A program made the translations under genes and the position numbers. Positions 8,024 through 20,267 of a stretch of DNA of 64,000 nt are shown piece by piece. Under the pieces are notes generated by a model. It saw nothing but the letters and a program-made list of their open reading frames with translations, searched no databases and was not told the DNA's origin. Within the stretch, counting starts at the first letter, position 1, and each line of letters starts with the position of its first letter. Source of the stretch: Novosphingobium sp. KA1 (GTDB lineage Bacteria > Pseudomonadota > Alphaproteobacteria > Sphingomonadales > Sphingomonadaceae). The stretch covers positions 2,877,001-2,941,000 of the forward strand of contig NZ_CP021247.1 in NCBI RefSeq assembly GCF_017309955.1, given 5' to 3'.

Positions 8024-10843
8024 ATGCGGGGGTTAACCCTTTTGAAATGGCCGGCAGGCCATAGCGGACGCATGGTGGATATGGGTTCCAGGCGGCAACG
8101 GCATACCGTTCGCAAGGGTGTGCCGGGCGCGGGCGCAACCGAGCGTGCGCGTGTCGGCAGCCCCCGTGAGCCCCATTGCGATCCCGAAACGGCCGCGCCC
8201 GAAAGGAGTTTCGGCGACCGGGATTCCGGGGACACGGCCGCCCGTCCGCGTGGTTTTGCTGATAACTTTGCCTTCCTGCGCCCCATGGGCGGGGCCAGCG
8301 ATCCTCTGTTCTATTTTGTGCCGCGCCGCTGGGAGCTGATGGCTCCGGCGATGATCGGCGTCATGGCGGTGATCGGCGCGGTGTCCGCCCAGGCGCCCGG
8401 CCTGCTGGTCACCGCACTGGTGCTGCTGGCGGCTATCGGTTGCCTCGCCGCACCTTGGCTCTCCCGATTCGAGGAGCGCTGCGATCCGGCGAGCTGGCTG
8501 CGCTATCCGATCATGCTCCTGGCGATCGCGGTGCCGATGGTACTGTTCGGCCATGCCATCGGCACCTGGGCCCCGGCGCTCGAAGGTGCCTTGACGGTGC
8601 AGGGACTGGTGTTGCTGGTCCTGCTCGCCACGGTGCTGCTCGAAGGTCGGCTGACCGCCACGGTGGCGGCGACGGTGGCGCTCTGGTGCGGTGCCTCGAT
8701 GGCAAGTGCGTGGATCGAATCGCTTGTCCTGTTGGCGTGCGGCAGCGGCATCGGCCTTGTCGTCGCGATGCGGCAGGTGCGCCTGGCCGCCGCCGAATCG
8801 GTGCGCCGGGGCGAGCAGGAGATGCGTCAGCACCGGGCCGAGGAACTGCTCGGCGAATATGAGGAAACCGGGCAGGGCTGGTTCTGGGAGACTGACCGGC
8901 GCGGTGCCATCACATACGTTTCGGCGCCGATCGCCGGGCTGCTGGGGGCGGCCCAGTCCGAAGTGGTGGGGCGGCCGTTCAACAGCCTCTTCCATCTCGA
9001 GATCGGCGGCCAGGAAAGCGAACGCACGCTGGCTTTCCATCTTGCCACCCGCTCTTCGTTCCAGGACCTTACCGTGCGCGCCGCGACGGCGGAGGAGGAA
9101 GAGCGCTGGTGGTCGATCTCGGGCCGTCCGGTGCTCGACCAGTTCCACAATTTCCTGGGTTTTCGCGGCTCGGGTACCGACCTTACCGAATCCCGCAAGT
9201 CGCAGCAGCACGTAACCCAACTGGCGCGTTTCGATTCGCTGACCGGGCTGGCCAACCGTTTCCAGATGGCGGAATGGCTGGAGAAGATCCTCACCTCGCC
9301 GCGCCTCGAAAGCCGGGCCTGCGCGCTGTTCCTGCTCGATCTCGATCGTTTCAAGCAAGTCAACGACACCATGGGGCACCCGGCCGGCGACGAACTGCTC
9401 AAGCAGGTTGCCGAGCGGCTGACCCATACCGTGGGGGCGATGGGGCGCGTGGGGCGTCTCGGCGGTGACGAGTTCCAGGTCCTGCTGCCCGGCCATCACC
9501 AGCACGAAGGCCTTGCCCATCTTGCGCGCCGGGTGATCGAGAACCTCTCGCAGTCCTACACGATCGACGGCGTGCGGGTGACCATCGGAGCTTCGGTGGG
9601 CATCTCGCTCTGTCCCGATCACGGCGTCACTGCCGAGGAAATCGTGCGCAACGCGGATCTTGCCCTCTATGCGGCCAAGGGTGGCGGGCGCGGACGCTAT
9701 TACTTCTACGACGACGACCTGCATTCCGATGCCAAGGAGCGCCAGCAACTGGAGCAGGATCTGCGCGACGCCATCGCGGCGGGCGCGCTGGAACTGCACT
9801 ACCAGCCACAAGTGCACACCACCACCGAGCGCATCACCGGCTTCGAGGCCTTGCTGCGCTGGAAGCATCCGCGCCACGGCTATCTGTCCCCGGCCAAGTT
9901 CGTGCCGGTGGCCGAGGAGACCGGGCTGGTCGCCGAGATCGGCGAATGGGCGCTGCGCCGCGCCTGCCGCGACATGGCGGGCTGGCCGGGTGAGGTGCGG
10001 GTCGCGGTCAACGTCTCGCCGTTGCAGTTTTCGAACCCGGATCTGCCCAAGATCGTCAAGCGGGCGATCGCCGACGCCGGCATCTCGTCCTCGCGGCTGG
10101 AACTGGAGATCACCGAAAGCGTGTTCCTGGGCGAGGACAAGTCCACCGAGGACATGTTCGCCGCGCTCAAGGGCGTGGGCGTGCGGCTGGCGCTCGACGA
10201 TTTCGGGACCGGCTATTCCTCGCTCGGCTATCTGAAGAAGGCGCCGTTCGACAAGATCAAGATCGACCAGAGCTTCGTGCGCGGCGCCACCATCGAGGGC
10301 AGCCGCAACGGCGCGATCATCGCCTCGATCGTCAGCCTGGCCGAAGCGCTGGGCATGGAGACGACCGCCGAAGGTGTCGAGACGCTCGACGAACTCGATC
10401 TCGTCCGACTGCTGGGATGCAGCCATATCCAGGGCTACATCTACGAGAAGCCGCTCAATGCGGAAGGCGTCATCAACCGCCTCGGACACGGGATGGGAGC
10501 GGTTGCCACGGGGCCACGCTCGGCGCGGGCGCCGCGACAGACGATGCTGCGCAAGGTCGTGCTCGAGCACGGCGGCCATATCTACCATGCCACGATCCGC
10601 AACGTCTCGCAGACTGGCGCGCTGGTGGAAGGCCTGTGGAACGTGCCGGTGGATACCTGCTTTGCGCTTCATCTGGCCGAGGACAACGTCGTTCTCGCCA
10701 CGGCGCGCTGGTGCCGGGAGGATCACATGGGGGTCGAATTCGGCACCCCGCTGGAGCTTGACCCGCACGGTGCCGTGCAGTTCACGCCCTCGCGCACGCG
10801 CTTCGAGCCGGCCGAGGTGGGGCCGCTGCGCAAGGTCAGCTGA
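8024..10843 (+). CDS. Membrane PAS-GGDEF-EAL-PilZ protein
   Basis: The protein (up to 939 residues) combines c-di-GMP synthesis, degradation and binding modules. After a basic N-terminal stretch come several hydrophobic helices (about 105-250), a PAS domain (about 285-395), GGDEF (480-484, intact), EAL (608-610, intact, with DDFGTGYSS) and a C-terminal PilZ domain (about 840-930). The PilZ NxSxxG motif is present (NVSQTG), but the preceding arginine pair has one extra residue between its arginines (RQTMLR rather than RxxxR). No RxxD inhibitory site precedes GGDEF. The start is uncertain: the first 70-90 residues show no domain, and in-frame ATGs downstream (8072, 8081) are alternatives. Confidence 0.9.
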   Translation: MRGLTLLKWPAGHSGRMVDMGSRRQRHTVRKGVPGAGATERARVGSPREPHCDPETAAPERSFGDRDSGDTAARPRGFADNFAFLRPMGGASDPLFYFVPRRWELMAPAMIGVMAVIGAVSAQAPGLLVTALVLLAAIGCLAAPWLSRFEERCDPASWLRYPIMLLAIAVPMVLFGHAIGTWAPALEGALTVQGLVLLVLLATVLLEGRLTATVAATVALWCGASMASAWIESLVLLACGSGIGLVVAMRQVRLAAAESVRRGEQEMRQHRAEELLGEYEETGQGWFWETDRRGAITYVSAPIAGLLGAAQSEVVGRPFNSLFHLEIGGQESERTLAFHLATRSSFQDLTVRAATAEEEERWWSISGRPVLDQFHNFLGFRGSGTDLTESRKSQQHVTQLARFDSLTGLANRFQMAEWLEKILTSPRLESRACALFLLDLDRFKQVNDTMGHPAGDELLKQVAERLTHTVGAMGRVGRLGGDEFQVLLPGHHQHEGLAHLARRVIENLSQSYTIDGVRVTIGASVGISLCPDHGVTAEEIVRNADLALYAAKGGGRGRYYFYDDDLHSDAKERQQLEQDLRDAIAAGALELHYQPQVHTTTERITGFEALLRWKHPRHGYLSPAKFVPVAEETGLVAEIGEWALRRACRDMAGWPGEVRVAVNVSPLQFSNPDLPKIVKRAIADAGISSSRLELEITESVFLGEDKSTEDMFAALKGVGVRLALDDFGTGYSSLGYLKKAPFDKIKIDQSFVRGATIEGSRNGAIIASIVSLAEALGMETTAEGVETLDELDLVRLLGCSHIQGYIYEKPLNAEGVINRLGHGMGAVATGPRSARAPRQTMLRKVVLEHGGHIYHATIRNVSQTGALVEGLWNVPVDTCFALHLAEDNVVLATARWCREDHMGVEFGTPLELDPHGAVQFTPSRTRFEPAEVGPLRKVS

Positions 10844-10909
10844 CGGGCGCTCGAAAATGCGCGCAGAGACGCATTTTCAAATGGTCCAAGCGCTGCTAAC
10901 GGCGCAACC

Positions 10910-12712
<1,803 letters not shown>

Positions 12713-12745
12713 GGTTTCAGCCTCGCTGCTTTCGGGCAGATTGAG

Positions 12746-12781
12746 AAAAGGGCAGGGGAGCGCGGCTCTCCTGCCCTTTTT
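12746..12781. terminator. Bidirectional terminator between lepA and TonB receptor gene
   Basis: GGGCAGGGGAG (12750-12760) pairs with CTCTCCTGCCC (12766-12776) with one G-U pair. A run of A residues lies to the left and of T residues to the right, so it can serve lepA on the plus strand and the receptor gene on the minus strand. Confidence 0.92.
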
Positions 12782-12831
12782 CATTGCTTCCGACGTTGAA
12801 GAAGGAAGCGGGGATCCCGTTTCTCCTTGCT

Positions 12832-15792
12832 TCAGAAAATGCGTCGCACCGACAGCAGTACCGTCCGGCCCATCGGGTCGAGATAGTCCTTCTGGTAGGC
12901 ATAGGGCGTCGCGCCGGTGGCGTCGGTCACGGTCTGGCGCGTGTCGAACAGGTTCTCGATCGACAGGCTGACGCGCGTGCCGCGCGCCCAGGCCTTGCCG
13001 CGGAAGCGGTTCTGCAGGTTCGCGAAAAGGCGCAGGTCCAGCGTCGCCAACGACGAGAAGTGGAGATCGCCGGTCGAGGAGGACAGGCTGTCGCCGTTGA
13101 CCCTGGTCGCGCTTTGCCAGTTGCCTTCCAGGCGCATGCCAAGGCCGTTGTCGACCACGCCCAGGCTGGCGGTGACCTTGTGCTGCGGTGTCGAACTGCC
13201 GGTCACGGTGCCGCCATGCAGCAGGTCGATGGTCTCGCCGTCCTCGGTGAGCTGTACGTCCGAGCGCAGCACCCAGGTATGGTAGACCGAGGCCAGCAGG
13301 CGCGCGCCATTGTCGCTGCCGCCTGAGAACCCGCGTCCGCCGCGTCCACCCGGACCACCGAACCCGCCGGGGCCTCCCGGTCCTCCAGGACCGCCGGGGC
13401 CACCACCGGGAGGCGGGCCGAAGCCGTCTGGCGGAGGTCCGTCGCGGAAACCGTCCGGCGGCGGGCCATCGGGCGGGAAACCGCCGGGGGGCGGTCCGAA
13501 GCCACCGGGGCCTTCCTGTTCGCGCTGGCCGTTGACGGTGATCTCGTTTTCGCCGCCGGGCTGGCCCGGTTGGCCTTCGCCCTGCGGCGGCTGGCCGGAG
13601 GTTTCGTTCGTGGGACGTTGTCCGCCGGTTTGGCCGTTCTGCTCGCCATTGCGGCGCCCGCCCCACTGGCCGTTTTCGCCGGGGCGAGCCCATGCCGGTC
13701 GTTCCGGGCGCTTTGGCTTGCGTAGCTGGGTGGAGAAGTTGAAGCCCCAGCGCACCTGCTCGGTGCGCTGCATGTAGACGTTCACCGGGCGCGAATCGAC
13801 GCTCACCAGCGTGCCCGAGGCGTCGCGGATGAAGCGATCGGGGAAGGCGTCCTCAAGGTCTTCGGTCACGCCGCCCACGCTCATGATGGCATTGCGGTTG
13901 CGGCTGTTGACGTAGCTGGCGCTGAAATTGAGCTTGGGCTCGTCGAGGATCTTGGCCGTGACGCCCAGCTTGAAGCTGTGACGGTCGTCGGCCTTGAGGT
14001 TCGGATTGCCGCCGGTGACCGAGGTGACCAGCACCGACTCTCCGGTCACATAGTCGTAGACGCGCTGGTTGGTGGTGGTGATCACCGGGCCGCTGAGCTG
14101 GGCGACGGTCGGCGCGCTGCGGTCCTCGTTCACGGCGGCGATCACGGTAACGCCGGTCACGGGCGTCCAGTTGAGCCCGTAACCGAAGGTGCCGAGGGTG
14201 CCGTAGTCCGACACCTGGGTGATGCCGCCGTTCAGGTTGAGGCTCAGCGTGCCGATGGCGCCGAGTACGCCTTTGCTGCGGCTGGTCAGCGGAATATCGA
14301 CCGAGAGTTTGGCGCTGCCGTTGGTGCGGTTGGCGTCACTGTCGGTCGCCGCGCCGTTCTGGATCGTGCTGGAGGATTGCGAGGTGAAGTCGCCGCCCAG
14401 TTTCAGGCTCACGCCCATGTCGCCGGCGGGCAGCTTGAGCAGCTTGCCGAAGATCAGCGCGCTGGCGCTGCCGGTGTCGGTGTTGGACTTGGCGCGGGTG
14501 GTCAGCATCGAGCCGAGAAGAGTGGGCGAGAGCGTGCCATAGGGATCGACATCGGGGTCGCCCGCATCGAGCGCGGCCTGAAGCGTGTCGAGATCGTAGC
14601 CGGTCTCGTTGCGCGTGTCCGACTCGCTGTGGTCGTAGCTGCCGATGACCGAGAGCTTCCAGCGGCTGGACAGGTCCACGTTGAGCGTCGTCCCGGCCGA
14701 GACATCGCCGGAATTGCTCGCCCGGTTGAGCGGATCGTTCGACAGATAGCGCGTGAAGCTCGAATCCGAGCCGCCGGAATAGGGATTGCTCGCCGGAACC
14801 GTGAGTTCCCCGTCGGCAAGGCCGCCCAGCGAACGGCTGGTCTTGTAGGTGCCCTTGACGTTGAACGAGATGTTGGCCGAGCCGCCCAGATCGTGCGCAA
14901 GGCTGGCCGCCATCGCGTAGTTGCGGGTGGATGCCTGCAAGGTACGATAGGGGCGCTCGTCGGAAAGGCCGCCGGCGGCGGTCACTTCGCTGTCGGGATC
15001 GGCGGTGATGTTGCGATCACTTTCCAGGATCGCGGCCTGCGAGGTGATCTTGCCGGTCAGGTTGAGCCGGTCGTTGTCGTGGATCCTGGTGTAGGTGAAG
15101 GCGCCGTTGCCCTGGCCGCCCCCGCCCTTGGTGGACATGCCGCCCTCCAGATTGGCTACGCGCGACTGGAAGCGCCGTTTGAGGATGATGTTGACCACCT
15201 TCTGCTGCGCGTCGTAGCCGTATTTGATCGCCACTTCCTCGGGCAGGATGTCGACCCGCAGCACCGATTCCACCGGCAGGTCGCCGACTTCGTTGACGCC
15301 CGAGACACGCTTGCCGTTGACCAGAACGACCGGTCCGCTCGATGAATCCCGCCCGGCGATGCTGGTGGTCTGGTCGGCGATTTCGTCGAGCAGGTCGCTG
15401 ATGGAATCGACGCCGTAGGAGGCGATTTCGCCCTGGCCGATGCGGTTCTCCGGAGGAATGTCGCCGATCACCGCGCCGGGAACGGCTTGTCCGGTGACGA
15501 TGATCTCGTCGGCGGAACCGGAGTCCGCCGCCGCGCCGTTGCTGGAAGTTGTCGCACTGCCTTTGGTGCCTTTCCCGGCGGAGATGGCCGGGCTCGCTTG
15601 TTGAGCAAAAACAGCTGCCGGCAGAACGAACCCGCTAGAGGAAAGCAGCAGATACATGGCGCCGCATCGGCCCCGGGTTCTTCTCAGGGCTGCAGGGGCG
15701 AGGATGCGGGCCGGGGCAGGCGACGTTGCGGGGGATGGCGCACGGGAGGTGGCGCGGAATGGTGCAAGGAGTAGGCGCGGGCTGCTCATCAC
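12832..15792 (-). CDS. TonB-dependent outer membrane receptor with Gly/Pro-rich insert
   Basis: This outer membrane beta-barrel is predicted to import a ligand using TonB energy. A plug domain follows the signal region (DEIIVTGQAVPGAVIGDIP, a TonB-box-like start, then the plug segments VDSISDLLDEI and VLVNGKRV). A long barrel ends in a terminal aromatic (LLSVRRIF). The substrate is unknown. Within the barrel, encoded at about 13315-13730, sits an insert of over 100 residues made of Gly, Pro, Asp and Gln, including PPPDGF and collagen-like GGP repeats. The start is uncertain: the frame opens at 15792, while an ATG at 15657 starts at the hydrophobic core (MYLLLSSSGF) but loses the basic residues of the signal peptide. 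Confidence 0.9.
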   Translation of the reverse strand: MMSSPRLLLAPFRATSRAPSPATSPAPARILAPAALRRTRGRCGAMYLLLSSSGFVLPAAVFAQQASPAISAGKGTKGSATTSSNGAAADSGSADEIIVTGQAVPGAVIGDIPPENRIGQGEIASYGVDSISDLLDEIADQTTSIAGRDSSSGPVVLVNGKRVSGVNEVGDLPVESVLRVDILPEEVAIKYGYDAQQKVVNIILKRRFQSRVANLEGGMSTKGGGGQGNGAFTYTRIHDNDRLNLTGKITSQAAILESDRNITADPDSEVTAAGGLSDERPYRTLQASTRNYAMAASLAHDLGGSANISFNVKGTYKTSRSLGGLADGELTVPASNPYSGGSDSSFTRYLSNDPLNRASNSGDVSAGTTLNVDLSSRWKLSVIGSYDHSESDTRNETGYDLDTLQAALDAGDPDVDPYGTLSPTLLGSMLTTRAKSNTDTGSASALIFGKLLKLPAGDMGVSLKLGGDFTSQSSSTIQNGAATDSDANRTNGSAKLSVDIPLTSRSKGVLGAIGTLSLNLNGGITQVSDYGTLGTFGYGLNWTPVTGVTVIAAVNEDRSAPTVAQLSGPVITTTNQRVYDYVTGESVLVTSVTGGNPNLKADDRHSFKLGVTAKILDEPKLNFSASYVNSRNRNAIMSVGGVTEDLEDAFPDRFIRDASGTLVSVDSRPVNVYMQRTEQVRWGFNFSTQLRKPKRPERPAWARPGENGQWGGRRNGEQNGQTGGQRPTNETSGQPPQGEGQPGQPGGENEITVNGQREQEGPGGFGPPPGGFPPDGPPPDGFRDGPPPDGFGPPPGGGPGGPGGPGGPGGFGGPGGRGGRGFSGGSDNGARLLASVYHTWVLRSDVQLTEDGETIDLLHGGTVTGSSTPQHKVTASLGVVDNGLGMRLEGNWQSATRVNGDSLSSSTGDLHFSSLATLDLRLFANLQNRFRGKAWARGTRVSLSIENLFDTRQTVTDATGATPYAYQKDYLDPMGRTVLLSVRRIF

Positions 15793-16137
15793 TCTGGGCT
15801 AGATGCCGCAGTGCGGCGGGCAAATCCTCGAATGGTAAGAAATTGTATTGGCCGTGCCGGTTCTTGTGACATTTGCACGACCGGGCGGTGCAGGCGTCGT
15901 CTGTGCACGGCATTTTCTGCAAACGATTGAATTCCTGTGTATAGTTAACAACAAACCTTGAGGGTTCGGTTAAGATAGACAGAACGGTCGCGCGAAATCC
16001 GTTCGTAATGGCGGTTTCCAGGCGTCTTGCAGCGAAATCCGCCCAACTACCGATTGATCCTGAATTGGTTACCGCGATATACGTAAGGGAGAACCGGCGG
16101 GAGGGGGATAGCCCGCCGGATCGGGAAGCCGGGGGAT
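15793..16137. other. Intergenic region, divergent, no gene seen
   Basis: The 345 bases separate the TonB receptor gene from the HTH gene and must carry both promoters. The stretch around 15920-15980 is poorer in GC than its surroundings. I found no convincing promoter pair, RNA structure or open frame. Confidence 0.4.
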
Positions 16138-16788
16138 ATGGATTTCGAATTCGGGGCGCGCGAACTAGACTCAGGACAGTTTCAGGGCATCCTTGAAACA
16201 CTTCCGAGGCTGACAGATAAGCAACATGAAGTTCTAAGACTGGTTGCGGAAAATCGCACCAGCAAGGAGATCGCCTGGGAACTCGGCATTTCGGAAAGTG
16301 CCGTGAACCAGCGCATTGAGGGCGTGCGTGCGCGGACCGGATCACCGCCGCGCGCGGAGCTGGCCCGGGCCTATCGGTATTATCAGCGAAAGGATCATGT
16401 AGCGCCTGCGCTGCAAGCGGCCGCGCCTGTTGCTGCGGCGGATGCTGCACGTCTTCCTGGCGAGGTCGCCGTTTCCGCAATGGCTGACAGGCAGGCCCCC
16501 TGTAATCCTCTACCAGAGAAGAATCCTCAGGTTCCCGCACGTCACATCATCGCCGATGGGTGGCTTCGGGACGAGCCGGGCAACCGCCTCACGCTTTCGG
16601 ATGGCGTGACCTTCAAGGTCGAGGCACCGTGGCATGACGAACGGATCGAACGGGTCGTCCCCGAGGTGCTCGATGGCCCTGATGCCGGTGTCAACCGTGT
16701 GGCAGCCATGGTCCTCATCGCCGGCGGCTTACTGCTGGTGGCGGTGTTTGGACTGGATCTTGCCACGGCGCTGAGCCGACATCTGTGA
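16138..16788 (+). CDS. LuxR-type HTH protein with C-terminal membrane anchor
   Basis: The 216-residue product has an N-terminal LuxR-family helix-turn-helix (about 24-85; LTDKQHEVLRLV, SKEIAWELGISESAVNQRIEGVR). A variable Ala/Pro-rich linker follows, and a single C-terminal transmembrane helix (about 190-210; VAAMVLIAGGLLLVAVFGLDLA). The layout suggests a regulator tethered to the inner membrane by its C-terminus, with no receiver or ligand-binding domain. It heads a cluster with a small helical protein, a membrane protein and RadC on the same strand. A GGGGG lies very close to the ATG, so a slightly later start is possible. Target genes are unknown. Confidence 0.85.
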   Translation: MDFEFGARELDSGQFQGILETLPRLTDKQHEVLRLVAENRTSKEIAWELGISESAVNQRIEGVRARTGSPPRAELARAYRYYQRKDHVAPALQAAAPVAAADAARLPGEVAVSAMADRQAPCNPLPEKNPQVPARHIIADGWLRDEPGNRLTLSDGVTFKVEAPWHDERIERVVPEVLDGPDAGVNRVAAMVLIAGGLLLVAVFGLDLATALSRHL

Positions 16789-16854
16789 GCCAGCCTCGTA
16801 TCACGATCTTGTGGGGGGCCCGTAGCGAGTGGCGGGCGTCGATGGAGGGTTTTT

Positions 16855-17193
16855 ATGGGTATGTCGATTTCCGCCGCTGCCGCACGTCTTTCGCGCCAGC
16901 TTCCCGAAGCCGAGCTTTCGCTCGATACCGCACTGCTGGCGTCGGCGCGGTTGATGGAAACGATGGTGCTGGCGCGCGGCGCCGATGGTGTCGCCAACTT
17001 CACCGGGCAGAATGCGCTGCTGCGCCTCGCCCGTTCGCAGCGCGCGCTTCTGGAAAGTCAGAACGACATGATCCGTGTCCACCGCGCGCTGCTCGATGCC
17101 GGTCGCCAGGTGAAGGCGATCGTCGACGAGCCGGAAGCCTGCCCGCAAAGCGCTGTCCTTGTAGAGGCGATGCCGCAGTTGCAGTCGGCCTGA
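16855..17193 (+). CDS. Small helical hypothetical protein
   Basis: I do not recognise the family. The 112-residue protein is predicted to be almost entirely alpha-helical (LSLDTALLASARLMETMVLARG, then ALLRLARSQRALLESQNDMIRVHRAL), with no signal peptide or membrane segment. A good ribosome binding site (GGAGGG) stands five bases before the ATG. It lies between the membrane-anchored HTH gene and a membrane protein gene, which suggests a joint role. Confidence 0.7.
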   Translation: MGMSISAAAARLSRQLPEAELSLDTALLASARLMETMVLARGADGVANFTGQNALLRLARSQRALLESQNDMIRVHRALLDAGRQVKAIVDEPEACPQSAVLVEAMPQLQSA

Positions 17194-17254
17194 CCACAAG
17201 CGGGTCGACGATGGGTTCCGCGCGCTCGAAGCGGCATGGGGCTGGGGGGCTGCC

Positions 17255-17764
17255 ATGTTTCTCCTGAGCGCGCGGGCCTATCTCCAGCATGGCGTGCTTG
17301 CCTTGCTGTTCGTGCTGGCGATGCGGCGTGGGGCCGCACCGGAGCGGATCATTTCGGCCACCATCCTGGGGATGCTGGTTGTCGATCGCATGTTCCACTT
17401 GTTCGTCGGTATTCAACCCATGCTGGTGCTGGGAGTGAACTTTGCCCATCTGGCGATCGACGTCATCGGGTTTGCCGTCTTCCTCATGGTGGCGCTGGGC
17501 GCCAACCGGGTCTACCCGCTGTGGATAGCGGGTTCTCAGCTCATCGCACTGCTGAGCCACGTCTATCCCGCAATGGCGAAGATGGTCTCGGGGCAGGCCT
17601 ACGTGGCGATGAACATCATGCCTTCCTACGTGCAGATGATCGCCTTGGCGCTTGGCCTGCTCGCTCACATGCGGCGGCAGAAGCGACTGGGCAGCTATCC
17701 GTCCTGGCGCAAGTCCTGGCTCCTTTCGCCGGGGAACGGACGCAGGAGATTGCCTGCCGCCTGA
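17255..17764 (+). CDS. Multi-pass membrane protein, hypothetical
   Basis: The 169-residue protein has four or five hydrophobic helices (for example QHGVLALLFVLAM, AHLAIDVIGFAVFLMVALGA, MIALALGLLAHM) and a basic C-terminal tail. I do not recognise the family. GGGGGG lies five bases before the ATG. Its last 60-odd bases overlap, in another frame, DNA that codes for a RadC-like sequence, so its C-terminal tail (from about residue 139) may be an artefact of a frameshift. No function can be assigned. Confidence 0.68.
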   Translation: MFLLSARAYLQHGVLALLFVLAMRRGAAPERIISATILGMLVVDRMFHLFVGIQPMLVLGVNFAHLAIDVIGFAVFLMVALGANRVYPLWIAGSQLIALLSHVYPAMAKMVSGQAYVAMNIMPSYVQMIALALGLLAHMRRQKRLGSYPSWRKSWLLSPGNGRRRLPAA

Positions 17765-18300
17765 TTCAGCGCTTCGGTTCGCTACGGGGGATCCATGCCG
17801 CATCTGCGGCCAGCCTCGCAGAAACCATCGGTGAGACGACGCCGGGTTTCAGGTTGCTGACCGCAGCCATCGCGGCGGCTCGTGAACTTTCGGTTCTGGC
17901 CGCGCGCGAAGCGGTTGTCGGCGAGCCGACCGAGCCCAACAGTCCGCGCCTTCGTCAATACCTTGTGCGCCGCCTCGGGTTCTGCCGCGAGGAATGTGTC
18001 GTGGTGCTTTACCTGTCCGCCGAGGGGCTGTTCATCGCCGAGGACTTTCACGAAGGCGTCCACGGCAGCACGGCAATCCTGCCGCTGCGCCGGGCCGTGC
18101 GGCGGGCGTTTGAATTGGATGCCCGGCGGCTGGTGATCGCGCACAACCACCCCTCGGGAAATCCCGAGCCCAGCGCCGCCGACATTCGTGCTACCCGCCA
18201 TTTCATCGATGTGGCCGGTGCCCTGGACATCCTTGTCGACGATCACTTCGTAGTTGGCGGCAATCGCGCGGTAAGTCTGCGGGATCGCGGGCTTATTTGA
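17704..18300 (+). CDS. radC: RadC/JAB-domain protein, no ordinary start codon
   Basis: The C-terminal part is a clear RadC-type MPN+/JAMM domain with AHNHPSGNPEPSAADI, carrying the metal-binding His-x-His and Asp. The N-terminal part (LAPFAGERTQEIACRLIQRFGSL) is the helix-hairpin-helix-like segment usual in the family. In this frame no ATG, GTG or TTG exists between 17521 and this homology, and the GTG at 17521 lies far upstream in non-homologous sequence. CTG codons occur at 17704, 17716 and 17761; the last overlaps the upstream gene's TGA as CTGA and has AGGAG 12 bases before it. Either a non-standard start or a frameshift with the preceding gene is involved. The given start is a choice of convenience. 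Confidence 0.78.
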   Translation: MAQVLAPFAGERTQEIACRLIQRFGSLRGIHAASAASLAETIGETTPGFRLLTAAIAAARELSVLAAREAVVGEPTEPNSPRLRQYLVRRLGFCREECVVVLYLSAEGLFIAEDFHEGVHGSTAILPLRRAVRRAFELDARRLVIAHNHPSGNPEPSAADIRATRHFIDVAGALDILVDDHFVVGGNRAVSLRDRGLI

Positions 18301-18315
18301 TCCTGCGCGAAACTC

Positions 18316-18336
18316 GGCCGGTCGCGCGGCCCTTTT
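18316..18336 (+). terminator. Weak hairpin after radC
   Basis: A short stem GGCCG (18316-18320) and CGGCC (18327-18331) followed by CTTTTG, 16 bases after the radC stop. The stem is only five pairs, so this is a weak candidate. Confidence 0.35.
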
Positions 18337-18370
18337 GCTTGGGCGCAACATTTGCCATGGATGGGCTTGA

Positions 18371-20161
<1,791 letters not shown>

Positions 20162-20267
20162 CCCGGCTCCAACGCCCGGGCGTTATCGCCGGTGCCGCCT
20201 TGCTTCGTGCGGCCCTGCATCCGACCCTTTCCCCGCGACGCCTGAATGGCGCCTCGGGGGAGAGCGG

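Noticed and set aside
8033..10768. 911-codon open frame antisense to the PAS-GGDEF-EAL-PilZ gene
   Set aside because: It mirrors the coding gene, has biased low-complexity composition rich in Arg, His and Gly, no recognisable domain and no ribosome binding site. High-GC codon bias keeps antisense frames open.
13315..13730. Possible CRISPR-like or minisatellite array in the Gly/Pro-rich stretch
   Set aside because: Repeats are short, irregular, in frame, and explained by the encoded GGP/PPPDG sequence; there are no spacers.
13978..15345. 455-codon plus-strand frame inside the TonB receptor gene
   Set aside because: Composition is Gly/Ala/Val/His-rich without any fold, antisense to a clear receptor.
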